A stretch of DNA of 21,830 nucleotides from Welwitschia mirabilis (lineage: Eukaryota; Gnetophyta; Gnetopsida; Welwitschiales): NCBI GenBank assembly GCA_051453625.1, contig JBOZIK010000001.1, positions 3,310,286 through 3,332,115 on the forward strand, given 5' to 3'. This document shows positions 9,416 through 17,430 of this stretch, piece by piece. The translations under genes were made by a program, and so were the position numbers. Numbering within the stretch: position 1 is the stretch's first letter; every line of letters begins with the position of its first letter. Below the pieces are notes generated by a model. That model did no database searches and was not told the DNA's origin. It saw only the letters and a program-made list of their open reading frames with translations.

Positions 9416-10350
9416 ATTATTTTAAGGTTCATGTAGGTTGGTTAAAATTAAGATTGTTTTCAGAGTTATAAAATTGAGAACCTAATGGATTGTTTTAGTT
9501 TTCTTAAGATAATTCCATTTTGGGATTGATAGAGATTTAGAGTAATCTACCATTACGTATTTATTAATAGTTTATGAATCATAAGAAAATACTAAAACAA
9601 AAAAGTTATATTTTTAGATACACATGATATGTAAAAAGATTTAAGATGATAGAAATGTAAGATTAAGTAAATATGAAGATATTTTGACTCTAGTAAGTTG
9701 GCATAAAATAAAATTAATCAAAGATGGAAATATGGCTCTCAAGATAATTAATAGTCTAGGATAATATATTGTTATAGCTAATTAACAATAAAAGACTAAA
9801 TACAGATTATAGAAAAGATCAATGCTAAAATGAAAACTGTAATTCAATGCAATGCAAGAAATAAAAAGTACAAGAATGAATAATGTAAATACTAAAGTAT
9901 TTCTCTAATATTTTTATTAATGATATCCTCCTTTAAAATTTTCTTCAATATCTCCTGATGAAGTCACCTGAGATAAAGAAGAGAAAAGATAATAGGAAAA
10001 AATCTGAATAGAAGAAATTTTTTTTTTTGTTATCTTTTTTATGGTTTTTTTAATCTTTTAAAATATTAACATGTATAAGAAAGTGTGATAATCTTTGTAA
10101 GGAAAAAAAGAAAAATAAAATAAACAAAAACAAAAATAAAATAAAGAAAAATAAGAAAAAGAAAAAGAAAGAAGTCACGAGATCAAGTTTATCAACTAAG
10201 TACTAGGCATGACCAACACCAATCCAATTATGATAAAAAAGGGGAAAAATGAAAAAGGCATTAGAAATGGACTATTATTAAAGAAAAGGAAAAATAAAAT
10301 AAAAGAAAATAATTGAAAAGAGATCCCCCCTATAGCTATAATATCATTAC
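9416..10350 (-). other. AT-rich region, possibly leader/internal sequence of a minus-strand gypsy element
   Basis: No protein domain is visible on either strand. If the minus-strand primer site at 10351-10367 is real, this is the internal sequence downstream of it. On the minus strand that begins with a G-run ('ataggggggatctc') and long T-rich stretches, as is common in gypsy leaders. A purine-rich low-complexity tract sits at 10105-10175. The assignment is inference only. Confidence 0.35.
10105..10175. repeat. Purine-rich low-complexity tract (AAATAAA/AAAGAAA)
   Basis: About 70 bases composed almost only of A with scattered G, T and C, in an imperfect 5-6 base periodicity (aaaataaa, aaacaaaa, aagaaaaa). 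Simple low-complexity DNA. Confidence 0.85.
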
Positions 10351-10367
10351 TCTTAGTAACAGCACCA
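10351..10367 (-). other. Possible degenerate tRNA-Asp primer binding site, minus strand
   Basis: The minus strand reads TGGTGCTGTTACTAAGA. The complement of the plant tRNA-Asp 3' end is TGGCGCCGTTGCCGGGG. Ten of 17 bases match, and all seven differences are C-to-T or G-to-A. This fits a deaminated primer site of a minus-strand gypsy element whose 5' LTR would lie to the right. With so many changes, chance is not excluded. Confidence 0.4.
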
Positions 10368-11318
10368 AAAAGCTATTCATGGTGAAATATAGCTGTGCTT
10401 GTATCTATTGTTAATATGTGATTAATAGTAAGATCTCTATAGGAATATAAATTTTATATGTCCATAATACTAGAAATTCTATTTGTAGTATAGTCCTAGT
10501 GTAGTTCTTCCTCAATATAAGATATTGTATATCAGTAGAGTAAGTACAATGATAATGAGTATAAGTAAGTGAAATGTATAAGAGAATTAGAAATGGAACA
10601 TAGCATTCAAATTAGCAAAATATATTTCTAAAAAAAAAGCATTAAAGTAAATTCATGTATCTTGTACTCCAAGTCAAGCACAATGGCATATTTTCATTCA
10701 CAATAGACATGAGGCACATGTAGTTTTAGCTCAAGTATCATGTCATAAGCTCATCCATCATAGACATGAGGGTAATGAATCTAAGACATCTAGCCTTTAT
10801 AAAAAAAATAAAATAAGCATGAAAATTATGGATTTACCAAGATTCATGAAATAAAGATTTATCTTATATAAGCTAGAATAAAAAAAAAATCACCAAAACA
10901 TCTTAAATTAATAACATGCCTTAGCCAATTCTAAGAAAAATAAGTATGAGATCCATAAAAATTTGATATCAAACTAATGCACTAAAAACATGTAATACTC
11001 TATTATTAAAAAAAAAAAAGCATACAATCCATAAAGTACTTATGTTAACTTAAGAAACATCATGCTAGATTAGTAGCTAGATCATCCCTAAAGTGGATTA
11101 TAAAATGTAATGTAAATGTCCTATTTTTATTGCTCTAAATCTTTTATGGCTTAGTTTTCTTTATTCTTTTAACTTCCTCAGAGATTTTTCAAGTGAACCC
11201 CTTGATTCTTCCCATTCTATTTTTGGTTTATTCACTTATATTTAATGAGACTTGATCTCATATATATATCTATATATATATATAAAACATAGTTTTCTAT
11301 AGATTGTTTTAAATTTAC
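10368..11318. other. AT-rich region: possible minus-strand LTR and copia 5' LTR
   Basis: No gene is visible. Its left part would be the 5' LTR of the putative minus-strand gypsy element. Its right part, ending with ...AAATTTACA at about 11318, is likely the 3' end of the copia 5' LTR, because a primer-site-like sequence and Gag follow at once. The tract of alternating TA at 11259-11285 lies where a copia TATA region could be. I could not place the LTR starts. Confidence 0.4.
11259..11285. repeat. TA dinucleotide tract
   Basis: Alternating TA with a single C interruption, about 27 bases, some 35 bases before the copia primer-site-like sequence. It may double as a TATA-like element of the copia LTR. 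Confidence 0.8.
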
Positions 11319-11330
11319 AAGTATTAGAGA
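11319..11330 (+). other. Degenerate initiator-tRNA-Met primer binding site of the copia element
   Basis: Reads AAGTATTAGAGA against the usual plant copia site TGGTATCAGAGC. The core GTAT-AGAG is kept with one C-to-T change. It lies about 34 bases before the Gag start at 11364, the normal arrangement, and the leader 'agattcaatatttaagATGG' is typical of plant copia elements. Confidence 0.6.
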
Positions 11331-11363
11331 TAATGTTATTTTTTTAAAGATTCAATATTTAAG

Positions 11364-12240
11364 ATGGAATAAGATAGCATCGCTAATTCTTTAATTTTAA
11401 TGGTTTATTCTTTCTTTAAAGGAGAAAATTATGATTATTAAATAATCAAGATGAGAACTTTCTCAATGACCCAAAATATCTAGGATTTAACATTTATTAA
11501 AGTTAATCACATTAAAGATTTAATAACTCTTGCATCTATGAAATGCAAGAAAGCTAAAGTACTCTTCATACTTCAGATGAGCATTAGTAATATAATATTT
11601 CTAAAGACTATAAAACACACATGCATAAAAGAAGCTTAAAAAGTTTTCAAGACTAAGTATAAAAGATCAGATCAAGTAAGGAAGGTAAGATTATAAAATC
11701 TAATAAGAGAATATGAGACTCTTATTATAAGAGAGTTAAATATCATGGAAACGATTCTCTAAATGGTTGTGAGGCATTATGATCCTATCATCTATGTGAT
11801 AGAAGAAAGTAAAGATATTAACCAATTAATAATGGTCAAGCTCATTAATAGTTTTAAGACCTTTGAGTAAAGAAATTGGGTTACATAAAGAATTTGCAAC
11901 AAATACTTTTTATATCTAGAAAAGAACTATGAGATCATCATGCCACTATTGGCATCAAGAATAATCATTAAATTAAGAACATGATCATAAAAATGATGTT
12001 CAAATGAATAACAATTATGGTGGTTAAAATGAATATGAACAAGGATGAGTTTAAGAACATGTTAAATCTAGATCATATTAAACTAGATCTAGAAGATGGT
12101 GAAATTATTGTAAAAAATAAAACCATATTAAATGAAATTACTAGATGAAGAAAAATCATCAAAATAGAGAAGTTGCACATTATACTAAAGAAGAAGAAGA
12201 AAAATCATGAAGAACTCTTCTTTATTAATAAGTTTAAATA
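11364..12240 (+). pseudogene. Copia Gag remnant (UBN2-type) with zinc knuckle
   Basis: The ATG at 11364 opens the conserved N-terminus. The hallmark reads FFKGENYDY then a TAA (11439-11441) where the family has Trp, followed by KMRTF. The UBN2 core is readable at 11620-11870: CIKEA, TKYKRSDQVRKVRL, REYETLIIRELN and YVIEESKDINQLIMVKLINS. Near 12094-12140 a CCHC zinc knuckle is broken: the second Cys and the His remain, while the first Cys is a TGA and the last reads Tyr. Gag forms the virus-like particle and binds element RNA. At least two frameshifts and many stops are present. Confidence 0.8.
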
Positions 12241-12274
12241 TCAAAGTATCTTTATCACATTTACTTATCAAATT

Positions 12275-12640
12275 TCAATAGATTTTGATAATGTTTGTTA
12301 TGTGAGTAGTGGTTGAAGTCATCATATGACTTGTAATAGATTCTTACTAATTGGTCCTCATAGAAATTAAGAAGAAGTAACCATTGGCATAGATGCAAAA
12401 GTAATTATTACAAGAATTAGATCAATAAATATTTCTACAAATGCAAAAAGATCATATACCATTTTTGATATTTATTTTGTTTCTAATCTAAAGAAGAATT
12501 TATTAAGTGTTAGACAACTTTATTCTAAAGGCTTCAGAGCAGAATTTATCAATGATTTTTATAAAATTATTGAAAATGATGATAAAGAAATAGCATTAAT
12601 TCCTATGAGTCAAAATATAATGTATAAGTTATAGATACAA
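12275..12640 (+). pseudogene. Copia retropepsin and pre-integrase remnant
   Basis: At 12293-12340 the frame reads NVCYVSSG, TGA, SHHMTCNRF. This is the copia protease active-site block in which the family has Asp-Ser-Gly; the catalytic Asp is Ser here (12305-12307), and the residue after Gly is a TGA. The frame then stays open for about 80 codons, with the conserved YFVSNLKKNLLSVRQL segment (about 12475-12522) and the KGF block that joins protease to the GAG-pre-integrase region. Confidence 0.85.
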
Positions 12641-13500
12641 AATAATATCATGGCTTTGTCACGTTATAGTAGAATATGTTAATTTTAGATCTATGAATTC
12701 AATGCAAAAGATGGATCTTATTTGAGGTATGAGTAAATTTTCTTTTTCTAATTTAATATATTATTAGATCTATGTTATCATAAAGATAAAGAGATTATCA
12801 TTTATAAAGCCTAGAAATATATCTAAAAATTTTATAGATCTTATTTTATGAATCTATGTGGTCTAATGCAAACAATGGATTTTGGAAAAAATTGATACAT
12901 ATATGTAATAGTAGATGATTATTCTAGAATGTACTATGAATATTTCCTTTAGACTAAAGATCAAAATCTAGATTAATTTAAAGCATTTAAAAATATTATG
13001 GAAATACAGAAGAAAAATTCTTTGAAAAAAATTCAAAGTGATATAGAAAAAGAATTTACCTCAAAAAATTTTAAGTGATTATGTAAAGATATTACTATTA
13101 TTCATCAAACTATTGTAGCATATACAACACAACAAAATGGCACAGTAGAAAGGAAAAATTAAAGAATCATAACTATGACAAGATATCTTTCACAAAGCAA
13201 ATCATGTGCTAGAACCATTTACATCTTAAATTTAATACCTTTTAGACATTTAAATCACATAACACCATATTAGTTATAATATGGATGTAATCTAAATATG
13301 TCTTATTTAATGATTTTTGACTTACTTTTCTATATGAAGATACTTGATCAACATCACCAAAAGTTGGATGAAAAGATCTGAGTCTATATTTTTATAGGAT
13401 ATGAATCTAATTCTAAATAATTTCATTGTTTTAACTTAGAATTATATAAACTATTAGTATCTAGAGATGTCATTTTTTTAGAAGATATTTTGATTAACTT
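12641..13500 (+). pseudogene. Copia integrase remnant
   Basis: A continuous frame from 12851 to past 13150 reads NLCGLMQTMDFGKN, VIVDDYSRMYYEYF, QSDIEKEFTS and AYTTQQNGTVERKN. The first catalytic Asp is Asn (AAT, 12851-12853). The second Asp (13040-13042) and the Glu (13148-13150) are kept. The fold end reads KLDEK, FIGYESNSK and LVSRDVIFLED near 13360-13490. Stops are mainly TAG and TAA. A small part of the pre-integrase HHCC region is visible near 12768-12812 but is weak. Confidence 0.88.
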
Positions 13501-13654
13501 TTTTTCAATTATTAATTTTTTTTTAACTTTTTACTTCCTCTTATACATCCTTCATCAAATAGTCATATTTCCCCATAAAATTCACCTCCTTCCCTTACAC
13601 CTTTCTTATATAACTAGCTAAATACATTCCCTGTTGCTCATCAAGATCAGCCCC

Positions 13655-13751
13655 TTTTTCCTAATTCAACTTTTCATCATTTTTTCCTAATTCAACATCC
13701 CAATCCATTTTTTCTAATTCAACTTCTCTACTCTTTTTTTAGTAATTTAAC
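13655..13751 (+). repeat. 26-27 bp minisatellite, about four units
   Basis: The phrase TTTTTCCTAATTCAAC recurs at 13655, 13681 and 13707-13723, and in a degraded form ending at 13751. Spacing is 26-27 bases. A 26-base step breaks the reading frame, so expansion occurred after coding constraint was lost, or in non-coding DNA. Confidence 0.85.
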
Positions 13752-13818
13752 ACTTCATACCCCATCCCTTTTTTCTGGTTCCATTAATATTTCTCCATGC
13801 TCTATGCATTGTAGTATA

Positions 13819-13911
13819 GACCTAATTCCATGTCCATTCAATCATGCTAGCTACACACCATCAAGACCTAATTCCATGTTCCATTTTATCATGTTAGCTA
13901 TACACCATTAA
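13819..13911 (+). repeat. 46 bp tandem duplication
   Basis: Two adjacent copies, 13819-13864 and 13865-13911, both start GACCTAATTCCATG and end with ACACCATYAA. The differences are one inserted T plus several C/T changes, including CATGCTAGCTACACACC versus CATGTTAGCTATACACC. Confidence 0.9.
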
Positions 13912-14364
13912 GATCATGAACTATCATGATTATCTAGTTCTATGTGGAATATCCATATGTCTTCTGATATCATCTATAGCTATTTTTCTTTCTTTACACC
14001 CTTTTCATCCCTAATAGTTCCTAATTATGATAGTATTTCATGCATAGAGAGTGTAATTAACCATACTATTCCTCTCTATGAAATTGTTAAATCACTAATC
14101 TCACATCCAATAATAGAAACTTTTGGTAGCCTTTATCCCAACAAATGTCATAGCTCACAACATTTTTACTGCTAATACTACAACTACTATTAACTACCAA
14201 CATAATCTCTATGAAATAAACCATACTACTGCATCTTCTTACTACTATTGTAATTACTATAAGTTCCTTTCATATGCTAAATCTCCTAGGTACTAAAATA
14301 AGTAAATTTATGTTGATAACTCAAACTTGTCACTCATGTCCCTCCACTACCTTGATACTTCTAA

Positions 14365-14464
14365 NNNNNNNNNNNNNNNNNNNNNNNNNNNNNNNNNNNN
14401 NNNNNNNNNNNNNNNNNNNNNNNNNNNNNNNNNNNNNNNNNNNNNNNNNNNNNNNNNNNNNNNN
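14365..14464. other. Assembly gap (100 N) with duplicated flanks
   Basis: A run of exactly 100 N. The 12-base sequence TTGATACTTCTA ends just before it (14352-14363) and starts just after it (14465-14476). This suggests contig ends that overlap instead of a true missing segment. Confidence 0.97.
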
Positions 14465-15029
14465 TTGATACTTCTAGTTAATAATCTTATGTAGATGAGA
14501 TAAGCCTTACTACTCATGTCTTACCATTACATTTTTTTTGGTGATTATTTTAATCATCCATGTAATAATATATTCTTACAACCTCATTTTCTCATGAGGA
14601 GAGGTCACCTTCTAATGTCTCACTGTTTTCTAGTAATACTTCATTTTCTTTTAAGCCACTTACCTTTTTTATTCTTTTTCCTACTTCTAACATTTATACC
14701 TCCCCTTTACCTTTTCATACCCTTAACTTTCCTACTTATTTTTCTTTTGAGTGATGAACTTTTATAAAATCCCTTATTTTTCCATTTGTATGTTGATGTG
14801 CTATCAAATTAAGTGTATATGATTGGGTATTATGAGTTATTTTAGAGGACATTTATATAGGTTTAGATGCAATTCTAATAATTATGAAGAGTTGATGGAA
14901 TAATCATGAAAACATGTGATTCTTGACATATTTAGAGGTATTTCAGGCATATTTTGATACTCAGTGATTTGGAGGAAGATCAATGATGCAAAACGTGAAC
15001 TTTTCTTAAGCTAAAAAAATAGAGAAGAC

Positions 15030-15214
15030 TATCATCCCTACTATCATTCCCATGACAAGCAGGATGATAGCATTGTAGCACCTCTTTGGGATGCTGACAT
15101 GGACTAGAGATAGGAGCCAATGAGTCCTCTTTTTAAAAACATCTTGTCCATAGTTTCATCTTCATGACATGTAGGATGATAACTAATCATGTATCATCAT
15201 CCCTAATATCATCC
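15030..15214 (+). promoter_or_regulatory. U3 inverted motif pairs (TATCATCC / GGATGATA)
   Basis: TATCATCC at 15030-15037 pairs with GGATGATA at 15062-15069, and GGATGATA at 15174-15181 pairs with TATCATCC at 15207-15214. They lie upstream of the LTR TATA box, where enhancers of plant retrotransposons usually sit. They could be stem-loops or repeated factor sites. Copy B has similar but diverged units, including a perfect GTCATCTAGATGAC. Confidence 0.5.
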
Positions 15215-15333
15215 CCATAATAGTAAAGATGAAACTAAAATGGTTGGCCAAATTTTATCCATTTCTTTCTTAGGATTGAGCATGTTTTTCAATGCATCTA
15301 TGACACATGGAGTGATGGTTATGTTTTCCTTGT

Positions 15334-15345
15334 TATATAAATAAA
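15334..15345 (+). promoter_or_regulatory. LTR TATA box, copy A
   Basis: TATATAAATAAA in the LTR, about 80 bases before the conserved 'gaagatccatct..agttgcagagag' block that probably lies in the transcribed R/U5 part. The inverted copy has TATAAATAAG at the matching place (16916-16925, minus). Confidence 0.65.
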
Positions 15346-16052
15346 CCTCTTCTTTAATCCTCCTATTATCTTTAATGCATCAAAAGTTCTTGTAATAGGA
15401 GATTAAAGGGTAGAAGATCCATCTTCAGTAGTTGCAGAGAGATGTCTTTTTGGTGTTGGACTATGCATCATCCATTAAGGTGTGGTTGCTTTATATCCTG
15501 GATGTTGGTTTGATTAATATAAACTCTATTTCTCTTTTATTTCTTCAATACTTTACATGTTCCTTATGGTTTATATTATTTTTTATTTAGTGACAGTTTC
15601 ACTTACAATATAGGTCTTAATAGCAACCTTTGTTAAGGTTGACAATATTAGTTTAGGTGCATTTTTAGATTAACTTGTATTACATTCTATTTGACTTACT
15701 TAATAGCTTAAGTTAGTCTTGGCTAGTAACAGTTTTCTTGAATGATTTAGATTATGTAGGGCTAATATTCTTAATAAGTCAATTTGGTAATTAGATAGGT
15801 GTTCATCTAGATTAAGTTCTATTTACATTACATTGTATGTTTATTTTCTTGCATTGTTGCATTAAGTTTAGTAGAATATAATATTTTTTTTTAAAAAATC
15901 TATTCTCCTTCTTCTCTTATAAGCTTTAATTGGTTTACAACATTTAGGTCACTCCCATCTATACTAGTATTCCATATTTGCAATATATTTATTTATGATT
16001 AATAGGATTTAATAAAGAACAGGACATTGCAAAATTACACATCATAACATCT

Positions 16053-16069
16053 TGGCACCATTGCTAGGG
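16053..16069 (+). other. tRNA-Asp primer binding site of gypsy copy A
   Basis: Reads TGGCACCATTGCTAGGG against TGGCGCCGTTGCCGGGG, the complement of the 3' end of plant tRNA-Asp. The four differences all fall in the three CpG dinucleotides (CG to CA, CG to CA, CG to TA), as expected from methyl-cytosine deamination. It sits three bases after the LTR end. This site primes minus-strand DNA synthesis and supports the Athila-like placement. Confidence 0.88.
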
Positions 16070-16389
16070 AAGGCTACTAAGGAGTTCAAGGATTATCATC
16101 ACTTAGATGAATAGATTAGATTTTAGTTCAAATATTTATTTATAGCAACATTCTACTTTTAGTTAGAATCATAGGTTTTTTTTTTATAGTTTTTAGTTTC
16201 TTTAATCTATAATAATACTCGGTCATCTTCTATGTTGTTCACATGATATTAAGAATGATAGTCATAAACTTTTGAATTTATTTTCTTTTTATAAATTTTC
16301 TTTCTAGTGGTAGTAACATAATAACTATTGTCCTTACTATCATTCTATTGTAGTGCATATTTTTCTAAACATTTATGCTCAAAAAGATC
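16070..16389 (+). other. Short 5' leader of gypsy copy A, cut by the inverted copy
   Basis: About 320 bases of T-rich leader after the primer site. No Gag reading is visible before the similarity switches to the inverted LTR at about 16390. Copy A is therefore truncated to LTR, primer site and leader. The junction position is by eye and uncertain by tens of bases. Confidence 0.55.
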
Positions 16390-16915
16390 CTGTCATTCAT
16401 AAATAAAATAGATATCTTACATAATACAACATACTAATATAGTTGGAAGTTAACCCAAATGTTGTATCTTATTTAAGAATTACAAGAGAAGAATAACAAT
16501 TGATTTTTACAAAGAATATGTAACCAAACTTAAATAATAATGTAAAAAATAAAGATGACATGCAAATGCAAATGTAAATAAGTCCAAATGCAATGCAAAA
16601 TGAATCTAAACTACTTTTCTTTATCCTTAACAAAGGTCGCCCTTAAGATCTATATTACCAATGAAATTGTCACTAGATTAAGGGTAACATAAACCATAAG
16701 GGACATCTGACAAAATAACATATATAAAAAAAAAGTTTTATATTAAAAAGGAACTAGCATCTAGGTTATAAAATATCTAAGCCTTAATGGAGGATACACA
16801 ACCCTCCACCAAGAAAATGTCTTTTTGCAACTCTTGAGATGGATCTTCTGTCCTTTAATCTCCTATTATGAGAATTCACGATGCAACGAAGATGGAGAGA
16901 AGAGTTAAAAGGGAT

Positions 16916-16925
16916 CTTATTTATA
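16916..16925 (-). promoter_or_regulatory. LTR TATA box, copy B
   Basis: TATAAATAAG on the minus strand at the position matching the TATA box of copy A, about 70 bases before the shared 'gaagatccatct' block. Confidence 0.6.
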
Positions 16926-17042
16926 GGATTACATAGTAGAAAATGATAATAAAAATGCTTCAAATTACACTCCATTATAGAAAATAATGGATAAAATAAT
17001 CAAAGGTTGGCTGTCAAAGTTGGTTATAGTGTTATCTTGGTT

Positions 17043-17056
17043 GTCATCTAGATGAC
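17043..17056. promoter_or_regulatory. Perfect 14-base palindrome GTCATCTAGATGAC in U3 of copy B
   Basis: A perfect palindrome in the U3 part. Partial forms recur at 1121-1131, 5337-5348, 5401-5412, 8016-8026 and 19458-19468. The motif is a possible dimer binding site or hairpin, with no known identity. Confidence 0.6.
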
Positions 17057-17417
17057 ATAGGGAATGATAGCTCCTTACAATAGATGACTTAGCAGTGTCT
17101 TAATAGATAACGTAGTGGTTTACATCAACATCAAATGTAGTCATCATCTTACATGTCATGGGGATGACAAAGGAAAATGATATTCTTTATTTATTTCAAT
17201 GAGGAAAAGCTAGTTTTTCTATCAATAATCTTCCTCCACAGCCATGATTATCAACATGTATCTTAAATACCTTAAATATTGCTAAGAATTGCATACTTCT
17301 AAGATCTTCTATTAATTCTCTAAAATCCTCAGAATTGCATCTAAACCTATGTAAATGTCCTATAAAACAACTCATAAAACCACATTAAAAACACTGAAAT
17401 TAGCATCACATCATAAC

Positions 17418-17430
17418 GCCCCACTTAGCC
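17418..17430 (-). promoter_or_regulatory. Polypurine tract of gypsy copy B
   Basis: The minus strand reads GGCTAAGTGGGGC immediately before the LTR start, and the flanking 'tcaaggactgataaaggctaag' matches 7750-7767 of copy C. It fixes the orientation of copy B. Confidence 0.7.

Larger units (their letters stand above)
11319..13500 (+). mobile_element. Truncated Ty1/copia retrotransposon: primer site, Gag, protease, integrase
   Basis: The plus-strand order is primer-site-like sequence, UBN2-type Gag, zinc knuckle, retropepsin, GAG-pre-integrase and integrase. Integrase before RT is diagnostic of Ty1/copia. After the SRDVIF segment near 13457-13475, no RT or RNase H follows before the next LTR at 14789, so the 3' half and 3' LTR are missing. 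All domains carry stops. Sequence relatives are TNT1-like plant copia elements, by motif only. Confidence 0.88.
13501..14788. other. Pyrimidine-rich low-complexity region after the copia fragment
   Basis: C and T dominate the plus strand. Copia polyproteins have a Pro/Ser/Thr/Asn-rich linker after integrase, and the first part here (PNST-like readings near 13655-13725) may be that linker expanded by tandem duplication. No RT appears. The frames 13942-14175 and 14516-14767 encode only Ser/Ile/Leu/Phe-rich text without a recognisable domain, and I treat them as chance. Two tandem repeats and a gap are listed separately. Confidence 0.6.
14789..16049 (+). repeat. 5' LTR of gypsy copy A, about 1.26 kb
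   Basis: Starts near TGTTGATGTG and ends with ...ATCATAACA three bases before a tRNA-Asp primer site, which fixes its right end and orientation. The LTR is collinear with the reverse complement of 16390-17418. Shared blocks include 'aggacattta.ataggttta', 'tggaggaagat.a', 'ggttggc.aa', 'gagattaaaggg.agaagatccatct', 'ccttatggttta' and 'aacctttgttaagg'. It holds a TATA box and TATCATCC/GGATGATA inverted motifs in the U3 part. Copy A has no matching 3' LTR in the same orientation to its right in the window. Confidence 0.85.
16390..17418 (-). repeat. 3' LTR of gypsy copy B, inverted relative to copy A
   Basis: The reverse complement is collinear with copy A from its start (GTTATGATGTGATGC...) to about its end, with an apparent deletion of roughly 150 bases relative to copy A near 16600. 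A polypurine tract precedes it on the minus strand, so it is the 3' LTR of a minus-strand element lying to the right. The frame 16784-16975 (-) is inside the LTR and not a gene. Confidence 0.82.

Noticed and set aside
8359-9436. Long open frames on both strands (about 350 codons)
   Set aside because: They consist almost wholly of N from the assembly gap at 8463-9415; only a few flanking residues are real sequence.
10020-10330. Purine-rich region as a matrix attachment region or replication origin
   Set aside because: AT-rich, A-tract DNA is common across the whole window, so composition alone gives no specific support.
480-13500. Fungal repeat-induced point mutation (RIP)
   Set aside because: RIP also yields CpA-to-TpA change and TAR stops, but the elements, tRNA-Asp primer sites and expansin point to a plant, and the CAG over CAA bias and CpG loss fit DNA methylation better.
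14516-14767. 83-codon plus-strand frame encoding a hydrophobic protein
   Set aside because: Low-complexity C/T-rich DNA yields Leu/Phe/Ser runs; no domain is visible.
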